Origin: JASHPR01 sp963739645 | GTDB lineage: Bacteria; Actinomycetota; Actinomycetes; Streptosporangiales; Streptosporangiaceae | Assembly (NCBI GenBank): GCA_963739645.1 | Contig: CAVUBM010000011.1 | Span: 50,677 to 114,676, forward strand | Direction of reading: 5' to 3' | DNA length: 64,000 bases | In this document: positions 18,474-29,789 of the stretch, piece by piece | Layout: the number at the start of each line of letters is the position of its first letter | Numbering within the stretch: position 1 is the stretch's first letter | Translations under genes and position numbers: made by a program | Notes under the pieces: generated by a model | Told to the model about the DNA's origin: nothing | Databases searched by the model: none | Seen by the model: the letters and a program-made list of their open reading frames with translations, nothing else

Positions 18474-19415
18474 CTAACGCCCGATATGCCCTCCGACACG
18501 GCCTGCGGCCGCCTGCCCGGACAGCCACGCCTCGTCCAGTTCGCCCTCGGCCACGATGACCGCGGGGCCGGTCAGCAGGCTGGTCGCCGCGCCGAGGGTG
18601 ACGGCCAGCCGGCCGCCGGGAACCTGCACGGTCCAGGTGCCGGCCGGATCGGCCGCGGCGGTGGCCGCGGCCACCGCCGCCGCCACCGCGCCGGTCCCGC
18701 AGGACAGCGTCGCCCCGCTGCCGCGCTCGTAGACCCGCATCTCCACGTACCTGTCGCCAGTGACCTGCAGCACCTCGACGTTGACTCCGTCGGGGAACTG
18801 ACCGTGGTCGACCAGCGGGGGCGCCGACAGGTCGAAGTCCGCCACCGGGACGTCCACCAGGCAGGCCAGGTGCGGGTTGCCCAGCGACACCGCCAGTCCC
18901 TCGCACTCCCGGCCGCCCACCACGGCCCGGCCCCGGCCGAGCAGGGCCGGGGCGCCCATGTCGACGGTGAACTCGCCGTCCGGCTCCGCCCAGACCTGCC
19001 GCGTCCCGGCCCGCGTGGCCACGGCGAGCGCCGGCCCGTCGGCCAGGCCGTGGGTCAGCAGGTATCGGGCGAACACCCGCACCCCGTTGCCGCACATCTC
19101 GGCCACGCTGCCGTCGGCGTTGCGGTAGTCCATGAACCACTCGGCGGCGCCAGCCGCGACGGCCGGCCGAAGGCCGGCCGTGGATGGGGACGGTGAAGGG
19201 GGAACGGGGAGGTGGGCGGGGGGTGGGGGCGCGCGGGGGGGCCTGGGGGGAGCGTCCCCCCGGGCTAGCACCGCGCGCAGCACCCCGTCCGCGCCCAGCC
19301 CGGTGCGCCGGTCGCAGAGCCTCGCGACAAGCTCGGGCGACAGCGCCAGGGCGTCATCGGGGTCCGGCAGAATCAGGAAGTCGTTTCCTGTTCCGTGGCC
19401 CTTGGCGAACCGCAT
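18474..19415 (-). CDS. dapF: Diaminopimelate epimerase
   Basis: Converts LL- to meso-diaminopimelate for lysine and peptidoglycan. The start MRFAKGHGTGNDFLILPDPD is typical. The first catalytic Cys is in EMCGNGVRVFARYL and the second in SCGTGAVAAA. At 313 residues it is longer than most because about 38 residues are inserted before EWFMDYRNADGS, running from ARGDAPPRPPRAPPPP to AGLRPAVAAG. These residues are encoded by the G-rich repeat described separately, at a loop that already varies among actinobacterial DapF proteins, so activity may be retained. Its 5' end overlaps the 3' end of miaA by 43 bp. Confidence 0.93.
   Translation of the reverse strand: MRFAKGHGTGNDFLILPDPDDALALSPELVARLCDRRTGLGADGVLRAVLARGDAPPRPPRAPPPPAHLPVPPSPSPSTAGLRPAVAAGAAEWFMDYRNADGSVAEMCGNGVRVFARYLLTHGLADGPALAVATRAGTRQVWAEPDGEFTVDMGAPALLGRGRAVVGGRECEGLAVSLGNPHLACLVDVPVADFDLSAPPLVDHGQFPDGVNVEVLQVTGDRYVEMRVYERGSGATLSCGTGAVAAAVAAATAAADPAGTWTVQVPGGRLAVTLGAATSLLTGPAVIVAEGELDEAWLSGQAAAGRVGGHIGR
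19150..19265 (+). repeat. G-rich palindromic repeat element, copy inside dapF
   Basis: 116 bp on the plus strand, starting CCAGCCGCGACGGCCGGCCG and ending with a G-run hairpin that closes in CCCCCCGGGC. It has an internal palindrome (GGCCGGCCGAAGGCCGGCC) and long G-runs. It is read antisense through dapF without a stop and adds about 38 residues. Related copies are at 38542-38617 and 51814-51925, with fragments at 30825-30855 and 48880-48925. Confidence 0.75.
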
Positions 19416-20314
19416 GAGCTGATCGTATCCAGGGCCTGGCCCGCCAGGTCCGTGTCATCCGCGGACAGCCAGACGATCCGGGGATCCCGCCGGAACCACG
19501 ATTCCTGGCGACGGGCGAACTTCCGCGTGGCCCGCACGGTCTCGGCCTCAGCGTGCTCCTCCGGCCACTCCCCGTCGAGGAACCGGAGCACCTGGGCGTA
19601 ACCGAGGGCACGGCTCGCGGTCTTGCCGCTGCGCAGGCCGGCCGCGACGAGCCCGCGGACCTCGGCCACGAACCCGGCCTGCCACATCCGGCGCACCCGG
19701 GCGGTGATGCGCTGGTCGAGCTCGGCCCGCGGCACCGACAGGCCGATCTGGATCGCGTGGTAGATGGACTCATAGCCCGGCAGCGTGGCGCTGAACGGCT
19801 GACCCGACAGCTCGATCACCTCAAGGGCCCGGACGATCCTGCGCGCGTTGCTGGGCAGGATCGCCGCGGCCGCGGCCGGATCCAGGCGGGCCAGCCTGGT
19901 GTGCAGCGCCGCGGCGCCGATCTCGGCCAGCTCGCCCTGCAGCTGGTCGCGCAGCCGGGGATCGGTGCCAGGAAAGCGCAGGTTGTCGAGAATTGCCCGC
20001 ACATAGAGCCCTGATCCGCCCACGACCACCGGGACCCGGCCCCGCGCGTGGATGGCCTCGACAGCGCTGCGCGCCAGCCGCTGGTACTCGAAGACACTCG
20101 CGGTCTTGGTGATGTCCCAGATGTCGAGCAGGTGATGCGGGACACCAGCTCGCTGGCTGGGCGGGAGCTTGGCCGTGCCGATATCCATGCCCCGGTAGAG
20201 CTGCATGGAGTCGGCGTTGACCACCTCCCCGTCCAGGGCGCGGGCCAGCCGCAGCGACAGCTCTGACTTCCCGGCGGCCGTGGGCCCCACGACCACGATC
20301 ACTGGCGGCGGCAT
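19373..20314 (-). CDS. miaA: tRNA dimethylallyltransferase MiaA
   Basis: Transfers a dimethylallyl group to A37 of tRNAs reading UNN codons; MiaB, encoded 1 kb away, adds the methylthio group afterwards. 313 residues, full length. P-loop VVGPTAAGKSELS, the substrate-binding NADSMQLYRGMDIGTAK, HHLLDIW, and GGSGLYVRAI are all visible. It overlaps dapF by 43 bp, so the two are probably co-transcribed. Confidence 0.96.
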   Translation of the reverse strand: MPPPVIVVVGPTAAGKSELSLRLARALDGEVVNADSMQLYRGMDIGTAKLPPSQRAGVPHHLLDIWDITKTASVFEYQRLARSAVEAIHARGRVPVVVGGSGLYVRAILDNLRFPGTDPRLRDQLQGELAEIGAAALHTRLARLDPAAAAAILPSNARRIVRALEVIELSGQPFSATLPGYESIYHAIQIGLSVPRAELDQRITARVRRMWQAGFVAEVRGLVAAGLRSGKTASRALGYAQVLRFLDGEWPEEHAEAETVRATRKFARRQESWFRRDPRIVWLSADDTDLAGQALDTISSCGSPRATEQETTS

Positions 20315-20390
20315 GGCATCAGTGTGTCAGCGGAGGGTATGCCCGTGCACGAAGCGGCCGCCGCGGTCGCACAAACCGGGGGGAGCCATC

Positions 20391-20627
20391 ATGGGGTTGC
20401 CTTACGAATCGCCATCCGGCGCCGGCGGATATGACGACGACGACTACAGCATGTCGCCGGACGCCGGTGACTCCGACGACCTCTCGACCATGGGCTACGA
20501 CGGGTACCAGCACGACACGTCCGGCGGGCAGGCCGCCGACGAGGACGACTACGACGATGACGTCGACGTCATCGACGACGGCCGTGACGGGCCCTCGGGC
20601 TGGGACGCAGGCGCCGGCCGCATGTGA
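20391..20627 (+). CDS. Small acidic Asp-rich protein, 78 residues
   Basis: Not recognised. ATG at 20391 follows GGGGGGAG at seven bases. The protein is dominated by Asp, Gly, Ser and Tyr (for example GGYDDDDYSMSPDAGDSDD and DEDDYDDDVDVIDDGRDG) and has no membrane segment or cysteine. Such composition predicts a disordered, strongly acidic protein. It is divergent from miaA and convergent with the LigB-like gene. Coding is supported by the ribosome binding site, not by homology. Confidence 0.5.
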   Translation: MGLPYESPSGAGGYDDDDYSMSPDAGDSDDLSTMGYDGYQHDTSGGQAADEDDYDDDVDVIDDGRDGPSGWDAGAGRM

Positions 20628-20653
20628 GCCGGTAGCGGCGCACCGCGCGCCGG

Positions 20654-21380
20654 CTAGCTGGAGACGTCCCAGGATGCGACCAGGTAGCTGACGTCGAACG
20701 GTGCCACCGCACAGCGCAGCTGCCCGCGGAGCTGCCGCCCGCCGGCGGCTCCGGCCAGCACCTGCCAGGCGGCCCGGCCCGCGACCAGCAGCTCCTCATC
20801 GAGCGAGGGAGCGAGCCGGGCCAGCCGGGCCGGGTCAGCCCCGGCGAGCGCCGCCGCCACCTCAGCGTCGTACCCTTCCGCCTCGGGATCCGGCGCTCCC
20901 TGGACCCCCACCGCCTTCCTCGCCGAACCGTCCCCCATGGCCAGCAGGGCCACCCGGCCGGCCAGGCGCGCACCAGCTCGGCTCCCAGGTCAAGACACAC
21001 CTGAGCCGGGGTATCCCGCGCCACCGCGAGCAGCCGCACCGGCGGCCGGCCGAGGCACCCGCGGCCACCAGCCCCGCGCGGGTCAGCAGCCAGCGGCCGA
21101 TGGTGAGGGAGAGCGGCAGGACCGGCTGGCCCGTGCCCACGCTGAACCTGACGCCGTACTCCCCCAGGCCACCGGCCGCCGTTCCGTCGTACGCCGCGCT
21201 GGTGTCGGCCCCGCCGACCACGACGATCACGTCGGGATCGGCGGCCTTCAGCCCGGCGACCGCCGCGTCACAGGCCGCGAGCACCTCGCCCATGCCGCCC
21301 TCGCCCCGCCCGCCCGCGGCACCCATGGCCTCGGGGACCAGCAGCGGCGGATGCGGGCAGACGGCCGCCGCGACCAGCAT
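20654..21380 (-). pseudogene. Class III extradiol dioxygenase (LigB)-like protein, frame interrupted twice
   Basis: Actinobacteria carry a protein of this kind between miaB and miaA/dapF; its substrate is unknown. The N-terminal segment VAAAVCPHPPLLVPEAMG and VIVVVGGADTS are typical. The sequence continues in a second frame from about 21050 (VRLLAVARDTPAQVCLDLG) and a third from about 20970 (VALLAMGDGSARK), ending near 20654 with VAPFDVSYLVASWDVSS. One-nucleotide indels near 21050 and 20975 would restore an intact gene of about 240 residues. Its start lies 2 bp beyond the end of miaB, so the pair is an operon. Confidence 0.7.
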
Positions 21381-21382
21381 GC

Positions 21383-22899
21383 CTACGCAGGCCGGCCGAG
21401 GGCAGGCATGCCGAGCAGGACCTGGCCGGGCCGATCGCCCGGTGCGCTCTCCGCGCGGGTGCCATCACCCTGGCCCGGCTGGCGGGCGGCCCAGGCCTCG
21501 CCGCCTTTGGTCCGGCGCACCGCGAGCGGCTCGCCGTCCGCGATCAGGTAGTGCGGCGCGGCGCGGGTCACCACCGTGGTGACCACGTCGCCCGGGCGCG
21601 GCGCGGTGCTGGCGGGCGCGAAATGCACCAGCCGGTTGTCCCGGGCCCGGCCGGACATCCGGCGCGTCACCTGGTCCTTGCGGCCCTCACCGTCGGCCAC
21701 GAGCACCTCGACCTCGCGCCCGCTGAACTCCAGGTGGCCCGCCAGGGAGGTCTCCTCGACCAGGGCGGTCAGCCGCTCGTACCGCTCCTGGACCACGTCC
21801 GCCGGCACCTGGGCGTCCATGGCCGCGGCCGGGGTGCCTGCCCTGACCGAGTACCGGAACGTGAACGCGCCCGAGAACCGGGCCCGCCGGACGATGTCGA
21901 GCGTGTCGGCAAAGTCGCGTTCCGTTTCCCCGGGAAATCCCACGATAATGTCGGTCGTAATGGCGGCGTCCGGCATGGCATCGCGAACCTTATCCAGGAT
22001 CGCGAGATATTTGTCCCGGCGGTAGGCGCGCCGCATGGCCCGCAGCACGGCATCCGAGCCGGACTGCAGGGGCATGTGCAATTGCGGCATGACATTGTGC
22101 GTCTGCGCCATAGCGTCGATCACGTCATCGGTGAAATCCCGGGATGCGGCGAGGTGAAACGGAGCCGCTCGAGGCCATCGATCTCACCGCAGGCACGCAG
22201 CAACTTCCCGAACGCAAACCTGTCCCCGAATGCCGTGCCGTAGGAGTTGACGTTCTGGCCCAGCAGCGTGACCTCAATGACTCCCTCGGCGACCAGCGCC
22301 CGGATCTCGGCGAGGACGTCACCGGGCCTGCGGTCCTCCTCGCGGCCGCGCAGGCTCGGCACGATGCAGAACGTGCAGGTGTTGTTGCAGCCGACCGAGA
22401 TCGCGACCCAGGCCGAGTACGGGGACTCGCGGCGGGTCGGCAGCACCGAGGGGAAGCGCTCCAGCGACTCCACGATCTCCACCTGCGCCTGCTGCTGCAC
22501 CCGGGCCCGCTCCAGCAAGGCGGGCAGCGAGCCGATGTTGTGCGTGCCGAACACGACGTCGACCCAGGGCGCCCGGGCGGTGATCACCTCGCGGTCCTTC
22601 TGGGCCAGGCAGCCGCCCACGGCAATCTGCAGGCCGGGATGCGCGTTCTTGACCGGGAGCAGCTGGCCCAGGTTCCCGTACAGGCGGTTGTCGGCGTTCT
22701 CGCGGACCGCGCAGGTGTTGAAGACGATGACGTCAGGCGTGCCGCCCGCCGCTGCGCGCCGGTACCCGGCCTCCTCAAGCAGGCCCGCCAGGCGCTCGGA
22801 GTCATGCATGTTCATCTGGCAGCCGTGGGTGCGGATCTCGAAGGTGCCAGGCGCGCGCGCGGCCTCATCGGCCGGGCGGGGCCATGGTCTTCCTGGCAT
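21383..22899 (-). pseudogene. miaB: tRNA-2-methylthio-N6-dimethylallyladenosine synthase MiaB, one frameshift
   Basis: Radical SAM methylthiotransferase acting after MiaA. The N-terminal MTTase domain starts EIRTHGCQMNMHDSERLAGLL and has FNTCAVRENADNRLYG. The radical SAM motif is CNNTCTFC in VAISVGCNNTCTFCIVPSLR. The frame breaks in FTSPHPG at about 22140. Adding one C in the CCCGGG run gives the family sequence PRDFTDDVIDAMAQT, which continues in the second frame (LHMPLQSGSDAVLRAMRR) through a C-terminal TRAM-like domain to 21383. The missing homopolymer base in a conserved gene points to sequence error. Confidence 0.85.
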
Positions 22900-23250
22900 G
22901 ATGACGCTGCCTTCGGGGTCGCTTACGGTACCGCTGATCCAGGTACAGGCTATGCCGTTAACCTAGTCCACAAATCGTGGCTGGAGGGACCCGGTGAACG
23001 CGCGACGGCCGTATCCGGACGCCGCCAGGTGCACGTTGCGGCGCCGGGCGGGGTGCGCGCGGGGCATCAGGAACGGACGATCAGGCACCCGCCACGGCAA
23101 CCGCCGATGTTTCCCGGCTGGGCGCCTCCCATGTCCGGCATCTGGAGTAGGCCGGGCATCCCGGTGGTGCACCATATCCCTATGACAAATAGGGCGGGCA
23201 CGGCGGAGGCCGCAGCGGACGGGACAGACAGAGCAGGGAGAGCGACAGGA
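22900..23250. other. Intergenic region between divergent miaB and the S9 peptidase gene
   Basis: About 350 bp. A 63-codon GTG frame at 22994-23185 on the plus strand is very Arg/Cys-rich and unconvincing. On the minus strand a short frame ending near 23067 reads GGAQPGNIGGCRGGCLIVRS; it lacks a ribosome binding site and is not annotated. Confidence 0.4.
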
Positions 23251-25449
23251 ATGACAGCAGCGGGCCCCGCGATACCTTTCGGCGAGTGGCCGTCCCCCAT
23301 CTCGGCGGTCGATGTTGCCCGAGGTGGCTGCGAATTGCATTCCCGACCGTGATCGATGGTGAGGTGTGGTGGCAGGAAGGACGGCCGGACGAAGGTGGCC
23401 GGGTCACCGTGGTGCACCGCAGCTCCGGAGGCAAGAAGACCGACCTGCTGCCCGCGCCGTGGAACGCCCGCACCCGCGTGCACGAGTACGGTGGCCTGTC
23501 CTACCTCCCCGTCCCCCGCGCCGCCACCCGGCCTGCGGCCACCGGTGGCCGTGCGCCGCGCGGCCACGCGATCGTGTTCGCGAACTACGCCGACCAGAGG
23601 CTGTACGTGGCCGGGCCGGAGGCCACCGCGGGCAAGGAGCAGCCACACCCGCTGACCCCGGATCCGGTCAAGGCCGACATCGGCTCCGGTGCGTGTGCGA
23701 TGCGCTTCGCCGACTTCGCCCTCTCCCCGGACCAGCGCGAGGTCTGGTGCGTCCAGGAACTGCACTCGGGCGGCAAGGTCACCCGCTCCATCGCGGCCGT
23801 GCCGCTCGACGGGTCCGCCGCTGACGACCCGGCGGCGATCCGGGAGCTGGTCACCGGCTCCGACTTCTTCGCGTTCCCGACGCCGTCGCCCGACGGCGAG
23901 CGCCTGGCCTGGATCAGCTGGAACCACCCGCATATGCCGTGGGATCGGCACCGAGCTGCGGGTGGCCCCGATCTCGGGGGGAGGGAAGGGAGGGCAGGAG
24001 ACTGTCGGCAAGGGCAGACTGATCAAGGGCGGCATGAGCGAATCGGTGCTGGCCCCGGTGTGGCGGGACAGCACCAGCCTGTATGTGGCCACGGACTGGA
24101 CCGGTTGGTGGAACATCTACCAGGTCGGGCTGTCCGGCGAGCCGCCCCAGGCGCTGTACCCGGCGGAGGAGGAGTTCGCCGGGCCGCTGTGGCAGCTGGG
24201 CGGCCGGCCCTTCGCCCTGCTCGGTGACGGGCGGCTCGCGGTGGTACACGGCCGCGGCGACATGCAGCTCGGGCTGCTGGACCCGGAGACCTCCGAGCTG
24301 AGCGAGCTCGACCTGCCGCTGGCCGAGTTCGAGCCGTGCGTATCCGCGGACGGCGGGGTGATCGCCGGCCTGGCGGGCGGGCCCGCCCACCCGCTCTCGG
24401 TGGTCCGGATCGATCTGGCCGCGTCCCGCATGGACGTGCTGCGCCGCGACGTCGACGACGTGCCCGACGAGGCCTATCTCCCGGTGCCGCGCCAGGTAGA
24501 GGTGGACGGCAAGTACGGGCGGGTGGTGCACGCGCTGATGTACCCGCCGACCAGCCCGGATGCGGTCGGCCCGCCGGACGAGCGGCCGCCGTACGTAGTC
24601 TGGGTGCACGGCGGGCCGACCGCCCGCTCGGTCGGCCGGCTCGACATCGAGAAGGCGTACTTCACCAGCCGGGGCATCGGCGTGATCGACGTGAACTACG
24701 GCGGGTCCACTGGGTATGGCCGCCTCTACCGGGAGCGGCTGCGCCGCGAGTGGGGGGTGGTCGACGTCGAGGACGCCGTGGCCGCCGCGCGGCACCTGGC
24801 CCAGAAGGGCGACGCCGACCCGGCCCGGCTGGGCATCCGCGGCGGCTCGGCCGGAGGCTGGACGGCGCTGGCCGCGGTGACCACGGGAACCGCCGACGGC
24901 GCCGTGTTCAGCGCCGCGACCTCCTACTACGGCGTCTCCGACCTGCGCGGCCTGGCCCGGGCCACGCACGACTTCGAGTCCAGGTACCTGGACGGGCTGG
25001 TCGGCCCGCTGCCTGGCTTCGACGGCGTGTACGCCGAGCGTGCTCCGCTCGGGCACGTTACGGACGCCACCTGCCCCATCCTGCTGCTGCAGGGGCTCGA
25101 CGACCCGGTGGTCCCGCCGGAGCAGGCGGAGGCCATCGCCGAGGAGCTCGCCGGGCACGGCATCCGGCACGCCTACATCGCCTTCGAGGGCGAGTCGCAC
25201 GGCTTCAGGAAGGCCGAGACGGTCATGACTTGCCTTGATGCCGAGCTGTCGTTCTACGGCGACATCTTCGGCTTCAAGACCCCCGGCGTCCCAGAGGTCA
25301 AGCTCACCGGCGGCAAGCCGGTCGAACGCGCCGGGAACGCCGGCCAGAGCACCGCGGGCAAAAGCTCAGCCGGCGCAGGCAAGTCGGCTGCGGGCCCATC
25401 GGCGGCCGCCCGGGCGGCTGGGACGGGCGGACGGCACCGGCGCCGCTGA
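23251..25449 (+). pseudogene. S9 family (prolyl oligopeptidase-type) peptidase, two frameshifts
   Basis: Serine peptidase of the dipeptidyl aminopeptidase/acylaminoacyl-peptidase group. ATG at 23251 follows GACAGGA and gives the family N-terminus IPFGEWPSPISAVDVARG. The frame then shifts at about 23325 (one base missing before LRIAFPTVIDGEVWWQE) and again at 23946, where removing one C restores PWDGTELRVAPIS. The beta-propeller is followed by the alpha/beta hydrolase domain with nucleophile Ser in RGGSAGGWTAL, Asp in LQGLDDPVVPP and His in GESHGFRKAE. The last 50 residues are an Ala/Gly/Lys-rich tail. All catalytic residues are present, so sequence error is likely. Confidence 0.82.
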
Positions 25450-25455
25450 CGGTCG

Positions 25456-27075
<1,620 letters not shown>

Positions 27076-27630
27076 GGTTCACCCCTCCCGCTCACGAGCC
27101 TTCCTGACGCCACGGTGCGGCATCAGATGCAGCGAGGGGTCCTGCGCGCTTGCCACCACCGCCCGGCTGGACGGGCCATGCTTTGCCACGCTGGGCAGCG
27201 CGCCGCGGGAGACCGGCACGTCCGCGGCACAGCCGTGGCGGCGCCGCCCGGCCACCTGTTGGCCGCTTGGCGCCACACGTCCCGGTCGCCTTACCGGCAG
27301 CGCTAACATCCGGTGCCGCGACCGGCCTCGGGCCCGATTGGGCTCAGCCCGGTCTAGCTGCTCCTTCCCGTCTACGCCGCAACCAGCCAGGCCTTCGCCT
27401 GGCCCGAGCTGCCGCCGACCTCGGCCGGCCAGCCATGCCGAACGCTCACAGCCACCGGGCTAGCAGGCTCTCTAGGCTGCTCCCGCGTCACCCGGTGCTC
27501 GTATCCAGTCTCGTTCATCTCGGTCGATCCGCCCTACGCGGAGTAAAACCCTCGCTGCCGTGAGGCTAAGCGCAGATAACGATTTGGGCAAGCACGGGTT
27601 CACCGGATCTTCACCGGAGGGACGCGGTGA
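27076..27630. other. Intergenic region upstream of rny
   Basis: About 555 bp between the rny start and the recX end, both on the minus strand. No convincing gene, tRNA or repeat was found. It probably holds the rny promoter and leader. Confidence 0.4.
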
Positions 27631-28383
27631 TCACTCCTCGAACGGGCCTGAATCGGCCGCCGGCTCGAGAAACTCGCCCATCTCGTCGCCGAATTCGAGC
27701 CACGCCGCGGCCTGATGCTTGTCCCGCTGCTCCAGGACTTCGCGGGTCAGGCGGAAGGCCAGGGCCGCCGGATATCCCTTCCGGGCCAGCATCCCGATCA
27801 GCCGCCGGACGTCCGCGGGCGTCGGCTGCCCCCGCAGGCCCTCGACCCGGCGCGCCACCAGGCTCCGGGCCGTGGCCACCTCCCGCTCCGGGTCGAGCCC
27901 GTCGACCGCGGCGCGGATGTCGTCGGCGGGCACGCCCCGCTGCCGCAGCTCGGCCGCGAGCGCGCGGCCGGACAGGCCCCGGCTGTGGTGCCGGGACTCC
28001 ACCCAGGCGCTCGCGAACATGGCGTCATCGATCAGCTTCACGTCGGCGAACCGCCCGAGCACGGCCTCGGCCGCCTCGTCGGGCACGCCCCGGCGCCGCA
28101 GCGCACCCGCGAGCTGCGCCCGGGTCTTCGGGGCGGTCGCCAGCATCCGCAGGCAGATCTGCCGCGCGGTCTCCTCTGGATCCCGCTCGGCCGCGGGCTG
28201 GCTGGGCCGATCGCCGCCCGGATCGAGGCCGGTGCCAGGTAGCCCATCACCGGCCCACGTGTCATCGCTGGTGGCGCCGACCAGGCCGCCGGGACCTCCA
28301 GCAGCGTCGCTAGCTGTCGCGGCAGCCCGGCCCGCCCGTCTAGTTGCCACCGCCCGGCAGCACCTTGAGCCCGGCCGCCGCAT
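27631..28383 (-). CDS. recX: Regulatory protein RecX
   Basis: Binds RecA and modulates its filament. 250 residues as written. The three-helix repeats typical of RecX begin near residue 68 with PEETARQICLRMLATAPKTRAQL, then VLGRFADVKLIDDAMFASAWVESR and ARKGYPAALAFRLTREVL. The first 65 residues are low-complexity and overlap the recA 3' end by 44 bp, so an internal start is possible. It is co-transcribed with recA. Confidence 0.9.
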   Translation of the reverse strand: MRRPGSRCCRAVATRRAGRAAATASDAAGGPGGLVGATSDDTWAGDGLPGTGLDPGGDRPSQPAAERDPEETARQICLRMLATAPKTRAQLAGALRRRGVPDEAAEAVLGRFADVKLIDDAMFASAWVESRHHSRGLSGRALAAELRQRGVPADDIRAAVDGLDPEREVATARSLVARRVEGLRGQPTPADVRRLIGMLARKGYPAALAFRLTREVLEQRDKHQAAAWLEFGDEMGEFLEPAADSGPFEE

Positions 28384-29455
28384 CCGCGGCGCCTAGGCCA
28401 CCGCCGCCGCCCGGCCCCGGCACGTCCGCATCGATGCGCGCGCCGACGCCGAGCTTCTCCTTGATCTTCTTCTCGATCTCGTTGGCCAGGTCGGGGTTAT
28501 CCCGCAGGAAGTTCCTGGCGTTCTCCTTGCCCTGGCCGAGCTGGTCGCCCTCGTAGGTGTACCAGGCGCCGGACTTGCGCACGATCGACTGCTCCACGCC
28601 GAGGTCGATCAGGCTGCCCTCCCGGCTGATGCCCACGCCGTACAGAATGTCGAACTCCGCGGTCTTGAACGGGGACGCCATCTTGTTCTTGACAACCTTG
28701 ACCTTGGTCCTGTTGCCGACCGCGTCGGTCCCGTCCTTGAGGGTCTCGATCCGGCGTATGTCGAGGCGCACGGACGCGTAGAACTTAAGCGCCTTCCCGC
28801 CCGTGGTCGTTTCGGGCGACCCGAACATTACACCGATCTTTTCCCGCAATTGGTTGATGAAAATTGCGGTGGTCTTGGTCTGGCTCAGCGCGCCCGCGAT
28901 CTTGCGGAGGGCCTGGGACATGAGGCGGGCCTGGAGGCCGACGTGGCTGTCCCCCATCTCGCCCTCGATCTCGGCGCGCGGCACGAGCGCGGCGACCGAG
29001 TCAATGACCACGATGTCGATGGCCGAGGAGCGGATGAGCATGTCGGCGATCTCCAGCGCCTGCTCACCGGTGTCCGGCTGGGAGACCAGAAGCGCGTCGG
29101 TATCCACGCCCAGCCTTTTGGCGTACTCGGGATCAAGGGCATGCTCGGCGTCGATGAAGGCGGCGATCCCGCCCGCCTTCTGCGCGTTCGCGAGCGCGTG
29201 CAGGGCGACAGTAGTTTTCCCGCTGCTTTCAGGTCCGTATATTTCGACAATTCGGCCGCGGGGCAGGCCGCCGATGCCGAGCGCCACGTCCAGCGCGATG
29301 GACCCGGTCGGGATCACCTCCACGGGAGCGCGGGTCTCGTCGCCGAGCCGCATGACCGCGCCCCGGCCGAACTGCCGTTCGATCTGGGCGAGTGCGGTTT
29401 CCAGGGACTTCTCCCTGTCGCCGCCCTTGGTGCCCGCCCTGTCGTTCGGTGCCAT
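28340..29455 (-). CDS. recA: Recombinase RecA
   Basis: ATP-dependent strand exchange protein and LexA co-protease. 371 residues from ATG at 29455, which has GGGAG just upstream; an in-frame ATG at 29470 is the alternative. The Walker A motif GPESSGKT is at about residues 74-81. FIDAEHALDPEYAKRLG, IVVIDSVAALVPRAEIEGEMGD, and loop L2 FINQLREKIGVMFGSPETTTGG are intact. The Gly-rich acidic C-terminus is normal. An SOS box lies about 240 bp upstream. Confidence 0.98.
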   Translation of the reverse strand: MAPNDRAGTKGGDREKSLETALAQIERQFGRGAVMRLGDETRAPVEVIPTGSIALDVALGIGGLPRGRIVEIYGPESSGKTTVALHALANAQKAGGIAAFIDAEHALDPEYAKRLGVDTDALLVSQPDTGEQALEIADMLIRSSAIDIVVIDSVAALVPRAEIEGEMGDSHVGLQARLMSQALRKIAGALSQTKTTAIFINQLREKIGVMFGSPETTTGGKALKFYASVRLDIRRIETLKDGTDAVGNRTKVKVVKNKMASPFKTAEFDILYGVGISREGSLIDLGVEQSIVRKSGAWYTYEGDQLGQGKENARNFLRDNPDLANEIEKKIKEKLGVGARIDADVPGPGGGGGLGAADAAAGLKVLPGGGN

Positions 29456-29694
29456 GTGAACTCCCATCAAGGGCTTTCCGCCCGGTCGTCTCCCGGGCCG
29501 CCACGTGGTGATTCGGTGTCTGGGCCCTGCTGTCGTGCTCGCTGCCCTGCTCGCTGATGTGCCTGCTGCCGGGCCTGTCCCGTGTTGTCGGCCCCGACGT
29601 TACGCGCCGCCACCGACAATTTCGGGGAGGCCGGGACTCCGTCGTCCGTGTCGCCCGGCATACCCGCAGGATTGGCCACCGCGATTAGTCTAGA

Positions 29695-29708
29695 CGAACA
29701 GCTGTTCG
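29695..29708. promoter_or_regulatory. SOS box (LexA site) upstream of recA
   Basis: CGAACAGCTGTTCG is a perfect palindrome matching the actinobacterial/Bacillus-type LexA consensus GAAC-N4-GTTC. It lies 240 bp upstream of the recA start, between recA and the DUF3046 gene, both on the minus strand. This predicts LexA control of recA-recX with a leader of roughly 200 nt. Confidence 0.85.
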
Positions 29709-29789
29709 ATCATGAGCGTGACACGCCAACACGGTCGAAATCGCGTTACCACGACGTCAAATGGCTATCTGCAGGCTCGCCCATCGCGG

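Noticed and set aside
23067..23160. Small minus-strand frame ending GGCRGGCLIVRS, considered as a peptide natural product precursor
   Set aside because: No ribosome binding site, no modification enzymes nearby, and it lies in a likely promoter region.
22994..23185. 63-codon GTG frame between miaB and the S9 peptidase gene
   Set aside because: Arg/Cys-rich random-looking composition, no homology, weak start signal.
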